64,000 bases of DNA from Panacagrimonas perspica. Lineage in GTDB: Bacteria > Pseudomonadota > Gammaproteobacteria > Nevskiales > Nevskiaceae. Each line of letters opens with the position of its first letter. Positions within the stretch are counted from its first letter, which is position 1. Below the pieces are notes generated by a model. It ran no database searches, was not told where the DNA came from, and was given only the letters and a program-made list of their open reading frames with translations. Below, piece by piece: positions 45,085 to 54,290 of this stretch. The stretch covers positions 835,898-899,897 of the forward strand of contig NZ_SOBT01000009.1 in assembly GCF_004364935.1 (NCBI RefSeq), in the 5' to 3' direction. The position numbers and the translations under genes were made by a program.

Positions 45085-46577
45085 GGCTTGTTGTCTCCCA
45101 TGAGCCGCTTGATCGGCCCGACGAACATCAACAGGATCAGGCCCGCGCCGGCCGTGGTCATGCACACGAACAGGAAGCGATCGGGCATGTCGGCGACATT
45201 GGCATCGTCGGCGAGGTGCCCGGCCACCAGCCCCGCAATCAGGTGCCCGAGTGCGGACGCCGTGAACCAGGTGCCGAACATCTGCCCCTGGTAACGCTTG
45301 GGCGACAGCTTGTTCACCGCCGCGAGGCCCACCGGCGACAGGCACAGCTCACCGGTGGTGTGAAACAGGTACGTGAGCATCAGCCAGGTCGGTGCCACCT
45401 TCTCGCCCTGCACGACGAACAGCGAAGCGAAGTACAGCACCAGGAAGCCGATGCCCATCTGGATCAGGCCGATCGCGAACTTGAACGGCGTCGATGGATT
45501 GAGTCCGCGACGGCCCAGATTCACCCACAGTGCCGCGAAGAACGGCGCGAGCAGGATGATGAACATCGGGTTGATCGATTGCAGCCACGAGGCAGGTGCC
45601 TCCCAGCCAAAGATCACGCGATCGGTGTGATCCTGCGCGAACAGGTTGAAGCTCGATCCCGCCTGCTCGAAGCCGCTCCAGAACATCGCGGCCGAAACGA
45701 AGAAGACGGCGATCACCGCCACGCGCTTCTTCTCGTCGGCGTCCAGCCCGCCGAAGAAGATGACGTAGCCGAAGTACGAGGCCGCGACGGCGACGATGAA
45801 GATGCCGGTGCCCTGCGCCAGCCGCACGGCGTCGAGTGTCAGCGCGCCGGTCAGCGTCGCCGCCGTCACCGCGGCAAGGCCCGCGAGGAACACGCCGACG
45901 ATCAGCCAGCCGCGGTGCTGGACGGTGGCATCGCGTGCGGCATCGCCCGTCGTGACCGGACGCAGGCCGATCTCGCCCAGGTGCGTGCCGTACAGCTTGT
46001 ACTGGATCAAGCCCAGCACCATGAAGACGCCGGCCGCGCCGAAGCCCCAGTGCCAGCCGACCTTCTCGCCCAGGTATCCGCAGATGAGCTGGCCGACGAA
46101 CGCGCCGGTGTTGATGCCCATGTAGAAAATCGAATATCCGGCGTCGCGGCGGGCGCCGGCCTCGGGTCCGTACAGCTCGCCGACCATCGCGCTGACGTTG
46201 GGCTTCAGCAGGCCGGTGCCGAGCGCGATCAGGATCAGGCCCACATAGAACGACACGTGCGTGTTGGCGGCCATGCAGAAATGGCCGCTGGCGATGATGG
46301 CGCCGCCCCAGAACACGGCGTTGCGCTGACCGATCAGGCGATCGGCGATCCAGCCCCCAGGTAGCGAGGCGAGATAAACCGACGCCGTGTAGAGGCCGTA
46401 GATCGCGGTTGCCCCTTCGGTCGTCAGGCCCAGGCCCGGATTGCTGCCGTCGACGGCAGCGACCATCGCGAGCACGAGGATCGCGCGCATGCCGTAGTAG
46501 GAGAAGCGTTCCCACATTTCGGTGAAGAACAGCGTCGCGAGTCCGCGCGGATGGCCTGCCCAGGTTCGCTCGGTCAT
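45081..46577 (-). CDS. POT-family proton-coupled peptide transporter
   Basis: This major-facilitator protein of about 498 residues starts MTERTWAGHPRGLATLFFTEMWERFSYYGMRAIL. The ExxERFxYYG motif of proton-coupled oligopeptide transporters is in TEMWERFSYYG. Further on GGWIADRLIGQRNAVFWGG and FYMGINTGAFVGQLICGYLGEKVG are also typical. It has the expected 12-14 helices. An earlier in-frame ATG at 46622 would add 15 residues. It is translationally coupled to the M2 peptidase. Confidence 0.93.
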   Translation of the reverse strand: MTERTWAGHPRGLATLFFTEMWERFSYYGMRAILVLAMVAAVDGSNPGLGLTTEGATAIYGLYTASVYLASLPGGWIADRLIGQRNAVFWGGAIIASGHFCMAANTHVSFYVGLILIALGTGLLKPNVSAMVGELYGPEAGARRDAGYSIFYMGINTGAFVGQLICGYLGEKVGWHWGFGAAGVFMVLGLIQYKLYGTHLGEIGLRPVTTGDAARDATVQHRGWLIVGVFLAGLAAVTAATLTGALTLDAVRLAQGTGIFIVAVAASYFGYVIFFGGLDADEKKRVAVIAVFFVSAAMFWSGFEQAGSSFNLFAQDHTDRVIFGWEAPASWLQSINPMFIILLAPFFAALWVNLGRRGLNPSTPFKFAIGLIQMGIGFLVLYFASLFVVQGEKVAPTWLMLTYLFHTTGELCLSPVGLAAVNKLSPKRYQGQMFGTWFTASALGHLIAGLVAGHLADDANVADMPDRFLFVCMTTAGAGLILLMFVGPIKRLMGDNKP

Positions 46578-46681
46578 GTCGTCGATCGAAAAGATGTTGA
46601 AAACGCGCGTCGGTCCGACCATGCCCCGGATGCGGAAGGCACGTCAATCAGGTTTGCGCGGCCCGCTGGCCTCGGACGCGC

Positions 46682-47146
46682 TCAGCCGAGAAACAGGAAC
46701 GCCACCAGCACGCACGGAACGATCCAGAACACCTTTCGCGCAGCCGGCATCGCGGCGGCGAGCAGCAGCAGCAACAGGATCAGCGCCGTGCGCGCGGGCC
46801 CGAGGATCCAGCTGGTGACGTCGTAGACCTGCGCGAGGTACAGACGTTGCGCCGGGTAGATGCGCATCGGCAGTTCTTCGCCGACGTCGTAGAAACGGCC
46901 GCCGGGGATCTTCGTGGTCTTGAACTTGTGCGTGTCCATCTTCGGATCGACGACCGCGCGACCGAGGAAGCAGTTGGCGCGGTTCTTCGTCCTGCAGCTG
47001 TCGTTGGCCACCGTGACCACGCCTACCACCTCGTCGCCGGCCTTCAGCAGCCACACCCGCATGCCGACCTGGAAGACGAGGAACGCCAGTGGAATCAGGC
47101 TGGCCCACAGAAAGACCTTTCGATGGGTCGGCATTGGCGCGCTCAT
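46682..47146 (-). CDS. Small membrane protein of unknown function
   Basis: The 154-residue protein has one N-terminal helix (KVFLWASLIPLAFLVFQVGMRVW), a soluble middle with SCRTKNRANCFLGRAVVDPKMD (two cysteines) and two closely spaced C-terminal helices (ILGPARTALILLLLLLAAAM and VFWIVPCVLVAFLFLG). I do not recognise a family. Its ATG overlaps the stop of the DUF4112 gene by 4 bases (ATGA), so the two are coupled and probably act together. A gap of 104 bases separates it from the POT transporter downstream. Confidence 0.7.
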   Translation of the reverse strand: MSAPMPTHRKVFLWASLIPLAFLVFQVGMRVWLLKAGDEVVGVVTVANDSCRTKNRANCFLGRAVVDPKMDTHKFKTTKIPGGRFYDVGEELPMRIYPAQRLYLAQVYDVTSWILGPARTALILLLLLLAAAMPAARKVFWIVPCVLVAFLFLG

Positions 47147-47640
47147 GGGCTCAGATAGCCGATGATTCGTGATGTCGCCCACCACAACACACCGATGGCC
47201 GCTCCGAAGAACACCACGACGAGCAGGATGGCCAGCAGGCGCGACCCGCGGCGCGCCGGCACCGTCGCGGGGCGGGCATCGACGGTATCCAGGTGCGACA
47301 TCAGCAGCGCTGCGTTGCGCTTGTTCGACTTGAACGCGAAATCGAACAGGTCACCGACCACGGGCACGAGCCCGCCGAGCGTATCGGCCACCGAGTTGCC
47401 GACCATCTTCGCGATCGTCCCGCGCGGAACGCCCACGCGCACGCTCTCGTAGAGGATCGCCGCGCCCAGCAGCAGGCCGATGGCGTCGCCGATCCCGGGG
47501 ATCAGGCCGATGATCGAGTCCAGTCCGAAACGAAACTTCGTGCCGGGGACGGGGACCGCCCCGTCGAGCAGCCACGCGAGTTTCTCCATACGGGCGCGCG
47601 TCACACGGGCCCGGGCGGCGTCGGCGGGAATTTCGGGCAT
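47143..47640 (-). CDS. DUF4112 membrane protein
   Basis: The 165-residue protein contains MEKLAWLLDGAVPVPGTKFRFGLDSIIGLIPGIGDAIG, the DUF4112 hallmark of a glycine-rich hairpin (LIPGIGDAIG). A second similar segment, LGGLVPVVGDLFDFAFKSNKRN, follows, and a C-terminal helix closes the protein. Function is not established. The ATG at 47640 is chosen over an upstream in-frame start at 47709. It is divergent from plsB (92 bases) and coupled to the next small membrane protein. Confidence 0.83.
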   Translation of the reverse strand: MPEIPADAARARVTRARMEKLAWLLDGAVPVPGTKFRFGLDSIIGLIPGIGDAIGLLLGAAILYESVRVGVPRGTIAKMVGNSVADTLGGLVPVVGDLFDFAFKSNKRNAALLMSHLDTVDARPATVPARRGSRLLAILLVVVFFGAAIGVLWWATSRIIGYLSP

Positions 47641-47732
47641 GTCGGCGGGAGAGTCCGGAGGCTGAATTCTTTTACACTCGACCTTCAGACGCCACAACTG
47701 AAGGCGCACAACGTAGGGAGAGTCGCCTCGCG

Positions 47733-50228
47733 ATGAGCGTGCTGTACACCGCTTTCTACTGGATTGCGTGGTGGCTGTTTCGGCCCCTCAACGCCGCGAT
47801 CCACTATCGGATCATGCCGGAGGCGCTGCGCGAGAAGCTCGCGCTCGATCCGAAGCGTCCGGTCGTCTACCTGTTGCCGACCCGTTCCTGGGGTGATCTG
47901 TTCGTGCTCGATCGCATCTGCCGCGATCTGGGCCTGCCCGCTCCGCGACGTACCGGCACGAGTTTCCCGAGCGCCGATCGGCCTGGCGCCCTGTACCTGC
48001 CCGCCTTCCTGGAAACGCGCATCCGCCAGACCGAACTGTCGGGCGTGATCGAGGCGGCGGCGGCGGATCCGAATTTCGACGCGCAGGTGGTGCCGGTGTC
48101 GGTCTACTGGGGCCGCGATCCCGGGCAGGAAACCTCGCTGTGGAAGCTGCTGTTCGCCGACAGCGTGCAGGCGGGCATGGTGCGCAAGCTGTTCATCATG
48201 CTGGTGAACAGCCGCAACGTGTACGCGAATTTTGCCGAGCCGCTGCAGTTCCGCGAGTTCGTCAGCAAGGAGTCGTCGCCGGAACTGGCGGTCAACAAGC
48301 TGGGACGGCTGCTGCACCTGTATTTCCTGCGTGCCCGCACCGCGGCGCTCGGACCGCAGCTGCAGACGCGCCGCGTGGTCATGGATCAGCTCATGGCCTC
48401 GCACGCGGTGAAAGCGGCCATCGAGCAGGAGGCCCGCGATTCCAAGATCACGCTCGACGAGGCCACGCGCAGGGCGCGCAAGTGTGCGGACGAGATCGCG
48501 GCCAACTATTCGTCGGCCACGGTGCGATTCCTCGAAATCGTGTTCCGGTACGTCTGGAATCGCGTGTTCCGGGGCGTGCAGGTGCACGGCATGGAGCGCC
48601 TGCGTGAGTGGGCGCAGAACCATGAAATGGTCTATCTGCCGTCGCACCGGTCGCACGCGGACTATCTGCTGGTGAGCTACGTGCTGTACCAGGCGGGACT
48701 CGTGCCCCCGCATATCGCAGCCGGCGTGAACCTCAATTTCTGGCCGGTGGGCGCGCTGCTGCGCCGGGCGGGCGCGTTCTACATCCGCCGCAGCTTCTCG
48801 GGCGATCGGCTCTACACGGCGGTGTTTCGCGCCTACGTCGACAGCCTGATCGCGCGCGGTTATTCCATCAGCTACTACCCGGAAGGAACGCGCAGCCGCA
48901 CCGGTCGCCTGTTGCCGCCCAAGACCGGCATGCTCGGCATGGTCGTGGAAAGTGCGCTGCGCCAGACCACGCGCAAGGTCGCCCTCGTCCCGGTCTACAT
49001 CGGGTACGACAAGGTCTGGGAGCTGGGCAGCTACTTCAAGGAACTGCGCGGCGGCGCCAAGAAGAAGGAGTCGGCGGGCGACCTGCTCAAGGCGGGCAAG
49101 CTGCTGACCAAGTCGTTCGGCAAGGTGCAGATCAATTTCGGCGAGCCGCTGCTGTTGCAGGACTATGCGGACAAGCACCTGCCGGACTGGCGCGAGCAGC
49201 TGCAGAACTCGCCGGACAAGGCCCCTACTTCGTTCAAGCCGTTCGTGCAGCGGCTGGCGCTGGCCAACCACCGGCGTATCAACGCGGCCGCCGTGGCCAA
49301 CCCGGTCGGGCTGACGGCGCTGGCCTTGCTGGCCAGCCCCGAGCGCGCCGTGTCGCAGGCCGAGCTGATCGAACAGGTCGGGCACCTGATCTGGCTGCTG
49401 AAGGGGCGGCCCTACAGCGACACCTTCGCCATCCCCGAGGCCTCGCCCAAGGCGGCGGTCGAGTGGGCCATACCGATCGTGCGCGCGGTGACCGTCCCTC
49501 ATCCCTGGGGAGATTTGTACGCACTGTCCGACCGCGACGCCGTTCTGCTCACGTACGCGCGCAACAACCTGCAGCACCTTTTTGCGCTGCCCAGCCTGAT
49601 CGCGAACTTCTTCCGCACCCGCGGTGCGCTGCCCGAGGAACTGGTCATCACCGGTTGCCGTGCGCTCTACCCGTTCCTGCGCACGGAATTCTTCGTGCGC
49701 TGGGAGGCGGCCGAAGCCGAGGACGCGGCCCGCGAGACCGTGGGCGTGATGCTGAATCTGGGCCTGCTGGCGCGGCGCGAGGACGGCTGGCTGGTGCGTC
49801 CGGACGTCACCGCCCGCGAGTTTTCGATCCTGTCGATGCTCGGCCGGGTCATGGGCGAGACGCTCGAGCGCTACTGCATGACGACCTGGCTGCTCGCCCA
49901 TCAGCACCGCAGCCAGGCCAGCATCGCGCGCGGCCGCTTCGAGGAGGATTGCCGCCTGCTCGCCGAGCGCATGGCGGTGCTGACCGGCAGGGACTCGCCG
50001 GAGTTCTTCGACAAGACCCTGTTCCGCGGCTATCTCGACACGCTGATCGACGTGGGCCTGGTCAGCATCGGCGAGGACCAGAAGCTGGTCATGGACGAGC
50101 GGATCCTGAAGATCGCCGAGCGATCGCTGGAGCTGCTGTCCGACGACTCCCGCCAGACCCTGCTGCAGCTGATTTCCCGTCGGCCGACCGCCCCCGTGAT
50201 GGGGTCCGTTCAGCCGCCTTCGCTATAA
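47733..50228 (+). CDS. plsB: Glycerol-3-phosphate acyltransferase PlsB
   Basis: PlsB makes 1-acyl-glycerol-3-phosphate from acyl-CoA or acyl-ACP at the inner membrane, the first step of phospholipid synthesis. The 831-residue protein has acyltransferase block I LPSHRSHADYLL (HX4D), block II GAFYIRRSF, block III YYPEGTRSRTG and block IV VALVPVYIGYDKVWE. Length matches the E. coli enzyme. The ribosome site GGGAGAG precedes the ATG at 47733. A TATAAT sequence overlaps the stop (see next promoter). Confidence 0.96.
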   Translation: MSVLYTAFYWIAWWLFRPLNAAIHYRIMPEALREKLALDPKRPVVYLLPTRSWGDLFVLDRICRDLGLPAPRRTGTSFPSADRPGALYLPAFLETRIRQTELSGVIEAAAADPNFDAQVVPVSVYWGRDPGQETSLWKLLFADSVQAGMVRKLFIMLVNSRNVYANFAEPLQFREFVSKESSPELAVNKLGRLLHLYFLRARTAALGPQLQTRRVVMDQLMASHAVKAAIEQEARDSKITLDEATRRARKCADEIAANYSSATVRFLEIVFRYVWNRVFRGVQVHGMERLREWAQNHEMVYLPSHRSHADYLLVSYVLYQAGLVPPHIAAGVNLNFWPVGALLRRAGAFYIRRSFSGDRLYTAVFRAYVDSLIARGYSISYYPEGTRSRTGRLLPPKTGMLGMVVESALRQTTRKVALVPVYIGYDKVWELGSYFKELRGGAKKKESAGDLLKAGKLLTKSFGKVQINFGEPLLLQDYADKHLPDWREQLQNSPDKAPTSFKPFVQRLALANHRRINAAAVANPVGLTALALLASPERAVSQAELIEQVGHLIWLLKGRPYSDTFAIPEASPKAAVEWAIPIVRAVTVPHPWGDLYALSDRDAVLLTYARNNLQHLFALPSLIANFFRTRGALPEELVITGCRALYPFLRTEFFVRWEAAEAEDAARETVGVMLNLGLLARREDGWLVRPDVTAREFSILSMLGRVMGETLERYCMTTWLLAHQHRSQASIARGRFEEDCRLLAERMAVLTGRDSPEFFDKTLFRGYLDTLIDVGLVSIGEDQKLVMDERILKIAERSLELLSDDSRQTLLQLISRRPTAPVMGSVQPPSL

Positions 50229-50229
50229 T
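50224..50229 (+). promoter_or_regulatory. -10-like TATAAT overlapping the plsB stop, before the FKBP gene
   Basis: TATAAT is a perfect sigma70 -10 box lying across the plsB TAA stop, 58 bases upstream of the FKBP start. No convincing -35 was found at 16-18 bases upstream, so this is a candidate only. Confidence 0.4.
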
Positions 50230-50286
50230 CTTCGCGGTTTACCCGTACTCCGGCCCCGGCCGGCTCCCCCGAAAACAGGAATTCTC

Positions 50287-51015
50287 ATGTCCAAGACTTT
50301 CCGCCTCCTGGCTCTCAGCGCCTGCGCAGGTCTGCTGTTCGCGTGCGCCAAGAAGGAAGAGGCTCCCAAGCCGGTCGAGCTGACCACTGATGCGCAGAAG
50401 TTCGGCTACTCCATCGGTGTCGACTTGGGGAATTCGCTCAAGCCGGTTGCCGCACACGTGGATGTTGCCTCTCTCAAGCAGGGCCTCGACGACGTCAGCT
50501 CCGGCGCCACGCTCAAGCTCGACGACGCGGCGCGTGAAGCGGTCAAGGCGACCGTGTCCAAGACGATGCAGGAGGAACAGGTGAAGCAGCGTGAGGAAGC
50601 CGCCGCAAAGGCGCTGGCCGAAGGCGAGAAGTTCCTCGCCGAGAACGCCACCAAGGAAGGTGTGAAGACCACCGCCAGCGGCCTGCAGTACAAGGTCCTG
50701 ACCGAGGGCTCCGGCACGTCGCCGACCGCCGCCGACGAGGTCACCGTCCACTACAAGGGCACGCTGATCAACGGAGAGGAATTCGACAGCTCGATTGCAC
50801 GCGGCCAGCCGGTCACGTTCCCGCTCGGCAATGTCATCGAGGGCTGGACCGAGGGCGTACAGCTGATGAAGCCGGGCGCCAAGTACCAGTTCTTCATCCC
50901 GTCGAAGCTCGGCTACGGCGAGCGCGGCGCGGGCGTGAAGATCGGCCCCAACCAGACGCTGATCTTCGAAGTCGAGCTGATCGAAGTGAAGAAGGCCGAA
51001 GCGCCGAAGAAGTAA
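50287..51015 (+). CDS. FKBP-type peptidyl-prolyl isomerase lipoprotein (FkpA/Mip-like)
   Basis: The 242-residue periplasmic folding helper has a lipobox LLFACAKK, an N-terminal helical dimerisation domain (about residues 30-125) and a C-terminal FKBP domain (VTVHYKGTLINGEEFDSS, GWTEGVQLMKPGAKYQFFIP, YGERGAG). This domain order is that of FkpA and Mip. It lies 58 bases after plsB and ends with a strong terminator. Confidence 0.95.
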   Translation: MSKTFRLLALSACAGLLFACAKKEEAPKPVELTTDAQKFGYSIGVDLGNSLKPVAAHVDVASLKQGLDDVSSGATLKLDDAAREAVKATVSKTMQEEQVKQREEAAAKALAEGEKFLAENATKEGVKTTASGLQYKVLTEGSGTSPTAADEVTVHYKGTLINGEEFDSSIARGQPVTFPLGNVIEGWTEGVQLMKPGAKYQFFIPSKLGYGERGAGVKIGPNQTLIFEVELIEVKKAEAPKK

Positions 51016-51033
51016 TCGGCGGCAGGCGTGAAG

Positions 51034-51062
51034 ACGGCCGGGCATTGCCCGGCCGTTTTTGT
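51034..51062 (+). terminator. Rho-independent terminator after the FKBP gene
   Basis: ACGGCCGGGC and GCCCGGCCGT form a perfect 10-bp stem around ATT, followed by a run of Ts. It begins 19 bases after the stop. It is the clearest intrinsic terminator in the window. Confidence 0.92.
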
Positions 51063-51100
51063 TTGTGGCATTCGTGGCGGTGGATGTCGCGGCGCAGCAC

Positions 51101-51171
51101 CGTAGCCCGGGTGAAACCCGGGACTTCTCCTGTCCGATTGGAGAAACGCCCCGGGTTTCACCCGGGCTACG
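51101..51171. repeat. REP-like palindrome, copy 4
   Basis: Perfect 22-bp arms (51101-51122 and 51150-51171) with a 27-base loop. It lies between the converging FKBP and HemY-like genes, 8 bases from the latter's stop. Confidence 0.9.
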
Positions 51172-51179
51172 CGGTTCTC

Positions 51180-52364
51180 TCAGCGCGCCGCGAGTTCCAG
51201 GCCCTGCCGGTGCAGCTTGGCCGCCTCTTCGAGGTTCTGCGTCTGCTCGGCGAGCCGGGCCAGTTCGAGATAGGCCGCGGGTGTCGGCTTGATCCGGATC
51301 ACCGCTTCCAGGTAGCTGCGCGCCTTGCCCCAGAGCTTGTTGGCGAGGCAGGCGCGGCCGGCAGTGATCAGCAGCTCGGGCTTCTCGCCATACTTGCCCA
51401 GCCACTGTTCGATGCTCGCGAGCTGGCCCAGCGGATCGGACGCGTGGAGCTGACCGTAGAGGTTGGCGAGGTCGCCATCCCAGTGGTCTTCGAGCACCGA
51501 GGAGATCAGGGCCGACGCCTCGGCGTGAGCGTTCAGACGTGCCAGGCCGCTCGCGTATTCCAGACGCAGCACGGCGTCCTGTTTCAGTTCGGGCGGCGTC
51601 TGTGACCAGAGCTGCTTGAGGCTGTCGAGACGTGCATCCGCGATCGCCGCATGCATGCGTTCCCGCAGGGCCCGCTGCAGCAGTTCGCGCCGTCGCGCAG
51701 GCGGCGGGGCATCGAGCTTTTCAGTGAGATTGAGCAGGCCGTGCAGCTCGGCCCACTCGCCGAGCGAGGCGTAGCTTTCCGCCAGCAGCTCGACGGGATA
51801 CGGATGCAGCGGATCGGCTTCGCGCAGCTTGAGCGCGGTGGCTTTGGCCTGTGCGATCTCGCCGCGCTCGCGCTGCAGCTCGGCCTGGGTCAGTCCGGTG
51901 GCGAACGCGAGTTCGGGCGCGTCGCGCGCGGCGAGTTCGAGGTAATGATCGCGCCGGTCGGCGGCACCCAGGCGCTGCGCCGCGCGGGCCGCGGCCAGAT
52001 AGTTGAGATGCGACGCGTGGTGATCCGCCGCCCGGCGGACCAGTTCGATCTCGGCGCGCTGCCAATGTCCCTCGAGCAGCTTGAGCAGGCCGGCCTCGAA
52101 GGAATCGCGAGCGCGCTCGGCGCGCTTGCGCTCGCTCAGCCGCATCAGGAACGCGGGCAATCGCAGCAGGCCGATCAATGCGCGCAGCACGGTGAGGATC
52201 AGCGGCGTGGCCAGTACGACAACGCCGAGCAGGACCAGCACCGAGGTTTCGATCGTCCAGCCGCGGTAGTGCACGAGCACATAGCCGGTATCGGCGCGCA
52301 GCCAGTAGGCGGCGGTGGCGCCGGCGGCGAGCGCCAGCAGGACGAGAACCCAGGAACGAATCAC
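51180..52364 (-). CDS. hemY: HemY-like TPR membrane protein
   Basis: The 394-residue protein starts at GTG 52364 with two membrane helices (SWVLVLLALAAGATAAYWL and VLVLLGVVVLATPLILTVLRALIGL) and the HemY-N domain. TPR-like helical repeats follow. It sits at the end of the hemC-hemD·X-hemY run and is thought to scaffold haem synthesis enzymes; it is not the protoporphyrinogen oxidase also called HemY in gram-positives. It begins 15 bases after the hemD·X stop. Confidence 0.9.
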   Translation of the reverse strand: MIRSWVLVLLALAAGATAAYWLRADTGYVLVHYRGWTIETSVLVLLGVVVLATPLILTVLRALIGLLRLPAFLMRLSERKRAERARDSFEAGLLKLLEGHWQRAEIELVRRAADHHASHLNYLAAARAAQRLGAADRRDHYLELAARDAPELAFATGLTQAELQRERGEIAQAKATALKLREADPLHPYPVELLAESYASLGEWAELHGLLNLTEKLDAPPPARRRELLQRALRERMHAAIADARLDSLKQLWSQTPPELKQDAVLRLEYASGLARLNAHAEASALISSVLEDHWDGDLANLYGQLHASDPLGQLASIEQWLGKYGEKPELLITAGRACLANKLWGKARSYLEAVIRIKPTPAAYLELARLAEQTQNLEEAAKLHRQGLELAAR

Positions 52365-52379
52365 GGCCGTTCGATCGGA

Positions 52380-54290
52380 TCAGCGAGCGGCGTCGAGCCG
52401 CGTGCGAATCGCGGTCAGGCTGCGGCTGATGTCGGGCAGCGGCGGCTGCAGCTCGAGCGACTGCAGGCGCTCGAGTTCTCCCTTCATCGCGAGCGCGCCA
52501 GGATCGTCGGCCTTGAACTGGGAGTCGAGCCATTCGGAGGCCGAACGCGCGTCTTCCCGCAGAGCGACCGTGTTGCTGGTCAGCAGCGCGACTCGCGCCG
52601 CCTCGAGCTTGAGCGTGAGCACGTGATAGACCACCGCTTCGGCTTCCGGCGGAAGCAGACGCATCGCCTTGGCGTTGTCTTCGCGACGGATCGTGAAGAG
52701 GCTGCGGGCTGCCGTCTGTACGGCATTGAGCATGCGCCGCCAGCCGCTGGCGGCGCTGTCCGGGGCGCCGGACGCACGGGCGCCGGAGGATTCGAATTGC
52801 GCCGGAGCGTGCGACACCAGCGGCAACGAAGGAACGCGCTCGATCAGGCTCGCCAGCGTCAGCGCTGCGGATGCCAGGTCGGGCACCGGCACCGCACGCA
52901 AAGCGGTGCGCTCCTGAGCGAGCGCCTCACGAACCGGGAAAAGCTGCGGGTCCGACAGGCGCGCCAGGCTGGCGTCGGCGCCGTCGAGCGCGATCAGCGC
53001 GGACTTCACGTCGCGCTCAAGCTGCAGGCGATCGTTGGCCAGCATCAGCAGATGCTCCACCGACGCGAGCTGGAACCGGGTGCGGCCACCGGAAAGGTCT
53101 TCGCTGATGCGGCTCATCAGCGCGAGCGTGTCCTCGATGCGCGATTGCAGGGCCGCAATGTCGGTGCCGTTGCGATCAGAAACACGAGACTGATCGGCCA
53201 GGCGCATTGCCTGTTCGCCGCTCGCGGTCTCCAGCGCGGCCAGCTGCGACTCCAGCTTCTGCAGCAGCGCATCGTGCAGGGCGGTCTGCTCGGCCAGCTG
53301 CTCGCGTTCTTCCCACCACAACCAGCCGAATCCGCCAGCAAGGGCAAGAGCCAGCAGCAGGAAGATCACCAGACCCAGGACCCCTCGACGCTGGCCACCT
53401 TTCCGGGACGCCGAAGGCGCGGGCGGTGCGGCAGGCGGAGCCGATGACGCGAAGGACGCGCCGGCATCGCCTGCTTCCAGACTCGGTTCGACCTGCTGGC
53501 TTGAGTTCATCGTGGGCGCTGACGCGGGGGCGGAGTCTTCGACCTGCGTTCGGGCTGGCGGGAAGAGGCAGTCCACCAGGGCTTCGTCGGAGGTCCTTTG
53601 CGGCGCTCGAACCTCGGCGAAGCCCAGACGGCGCGCGAGTTCTAACACACGGGGGCTTGGAACGACCAGCAAGCAGGATTGCACGCGCGAACGCAGGTCG
53701 TCCGGCAGCATTGCGCACAGCCTTTCGAGGCCGTCGCCGCTCGTGCAGATGATGGCGTCGCAGCTTTCTGCGGCCTCGCGCAAGGTCGCCGGGGAGTGGT
53801 CGACGGCAACGCGCTGGTACAGCTCGAGCCGCTGTGCGTCGGCACCGCGGGCGCGCAGTCCGGTCGCAAGCGCGTCGCGGCCGCCCTCGCCGGTACAGAT
53901 CAGGAACCGCTGACCTTGGATCGCCTGGAGGTCCGCGTGGGCCAGCAGGTCTTCACTGCTGCTGCCGGACCGTGAATGTCGAGCGCCGGGGTGGCCGAGC
54001 GTCGCCAGCGCATCGGCCGTGGCCTGCCCGATGGCATACAGCGGAGGCCAGGGCCCCGGGTCCAGTCGCGCGGCTTCGCGCGCCGCGTTGACGCTGGTGA
54101 ACAGCCAGCCGTTCCAGGTTCGCGCCGCGCTCAACGTTGCGCGGTGACCTGCTTCTTCCCCTGTGGGCTGAATCTCGAACAACGGCAGCGGCAACGGTTG
54201 GGCGCCTCTGCGGCGCAGCAGATCCTCGATGCCCGCGCTCTGCGCGGCCGGGCGCGTGATCAGCACGCGCAGGCCGGATGCCACGTTCAC
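52380..54290 (-). CDS. hemDX: HemD-HemX fusion (uroporphyrinogen-III synthase plus membrane HemX)
   Basis: The 636-residue protein has two parts. Residues 1-250 form uroporphyrinogen-III synthase, which closes the tetrapyrrole ring ([42 protein letters not shown]). After a Pro/Ala/Ser linker, residues about 300-636 are HemX, with one membrane helix ([19 protein letters not shown]), a coiled-coil region and an alpha-helical periplasmic domain. Separate hemD and hemX are usual in enterics; fused forms are known in some gammaproteobacteria. The GTG start overlaps the hemC stop (GTGA), coupling the steps. Confidence 0.93.
   Translation of the reverse strand: MNVASGLRVLITRPAAQSAGIEDLLRRRGAQPLPLPLFEIQPTGEEAGHRATLSAARTWNGWLFTSVNAAREAARLDPGPWPPLYAIGQATADALATLGHPGARHSRSGSSSEDLLAHADLQAIQGQRFLICTGEGGRDALATGLRARGADAQRLELYQRVAVDHSPATLREAAESCDAIICTSGDGLERLCAMLPDDLRSRVQSCLLVVPSPRVLELARRLGFAEVRAPQRTSDEALVDCLFPPARTQVEDSAPASAPTMNSSQQVEPSLEAGDAGASFASSAPPAAPPAPSASRKGGQRRGVLGLVIFLLLALALAGGFGWLWWEEREQLAEQTALHDALLQKLESQLAALETASGEQAMRLADQSRVSDRNGTDIAALQSRIEDTLALMSRISEDLSGGRTRFQLASVEHLLMLANDRLQLERDVKSALIALDGADASLARLSDPQLFPVREALAQERTALRAVPVPDLASAALTLASLIERVPSLPLVSHAPAQFESSGARASGAPDSAASGWRRMLNAVQTAARSLFTIRREDNAKAMRLLPPEAEAVVYHVLTLKLEAARVALLTSNTVALREDARSASEWLDSQFKADDPGALAMKGELERLQSLELQPPLPDISRSLTAIRTRLDAAR

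Noticed and set aside
47685..49907. 740-codon open frame on the minus strand opposite plsB
   Set aside because: plsB is unmistakable on the plus strand; the antisense frame would also overlap the plsB promoter and start.
25525..51171. Repeated palindromes considered as a CRISPR array
   Set aside because: The copies are kilobases apart, each with its own inverted arms; there are no regularly spaced repeats and no cas genes.
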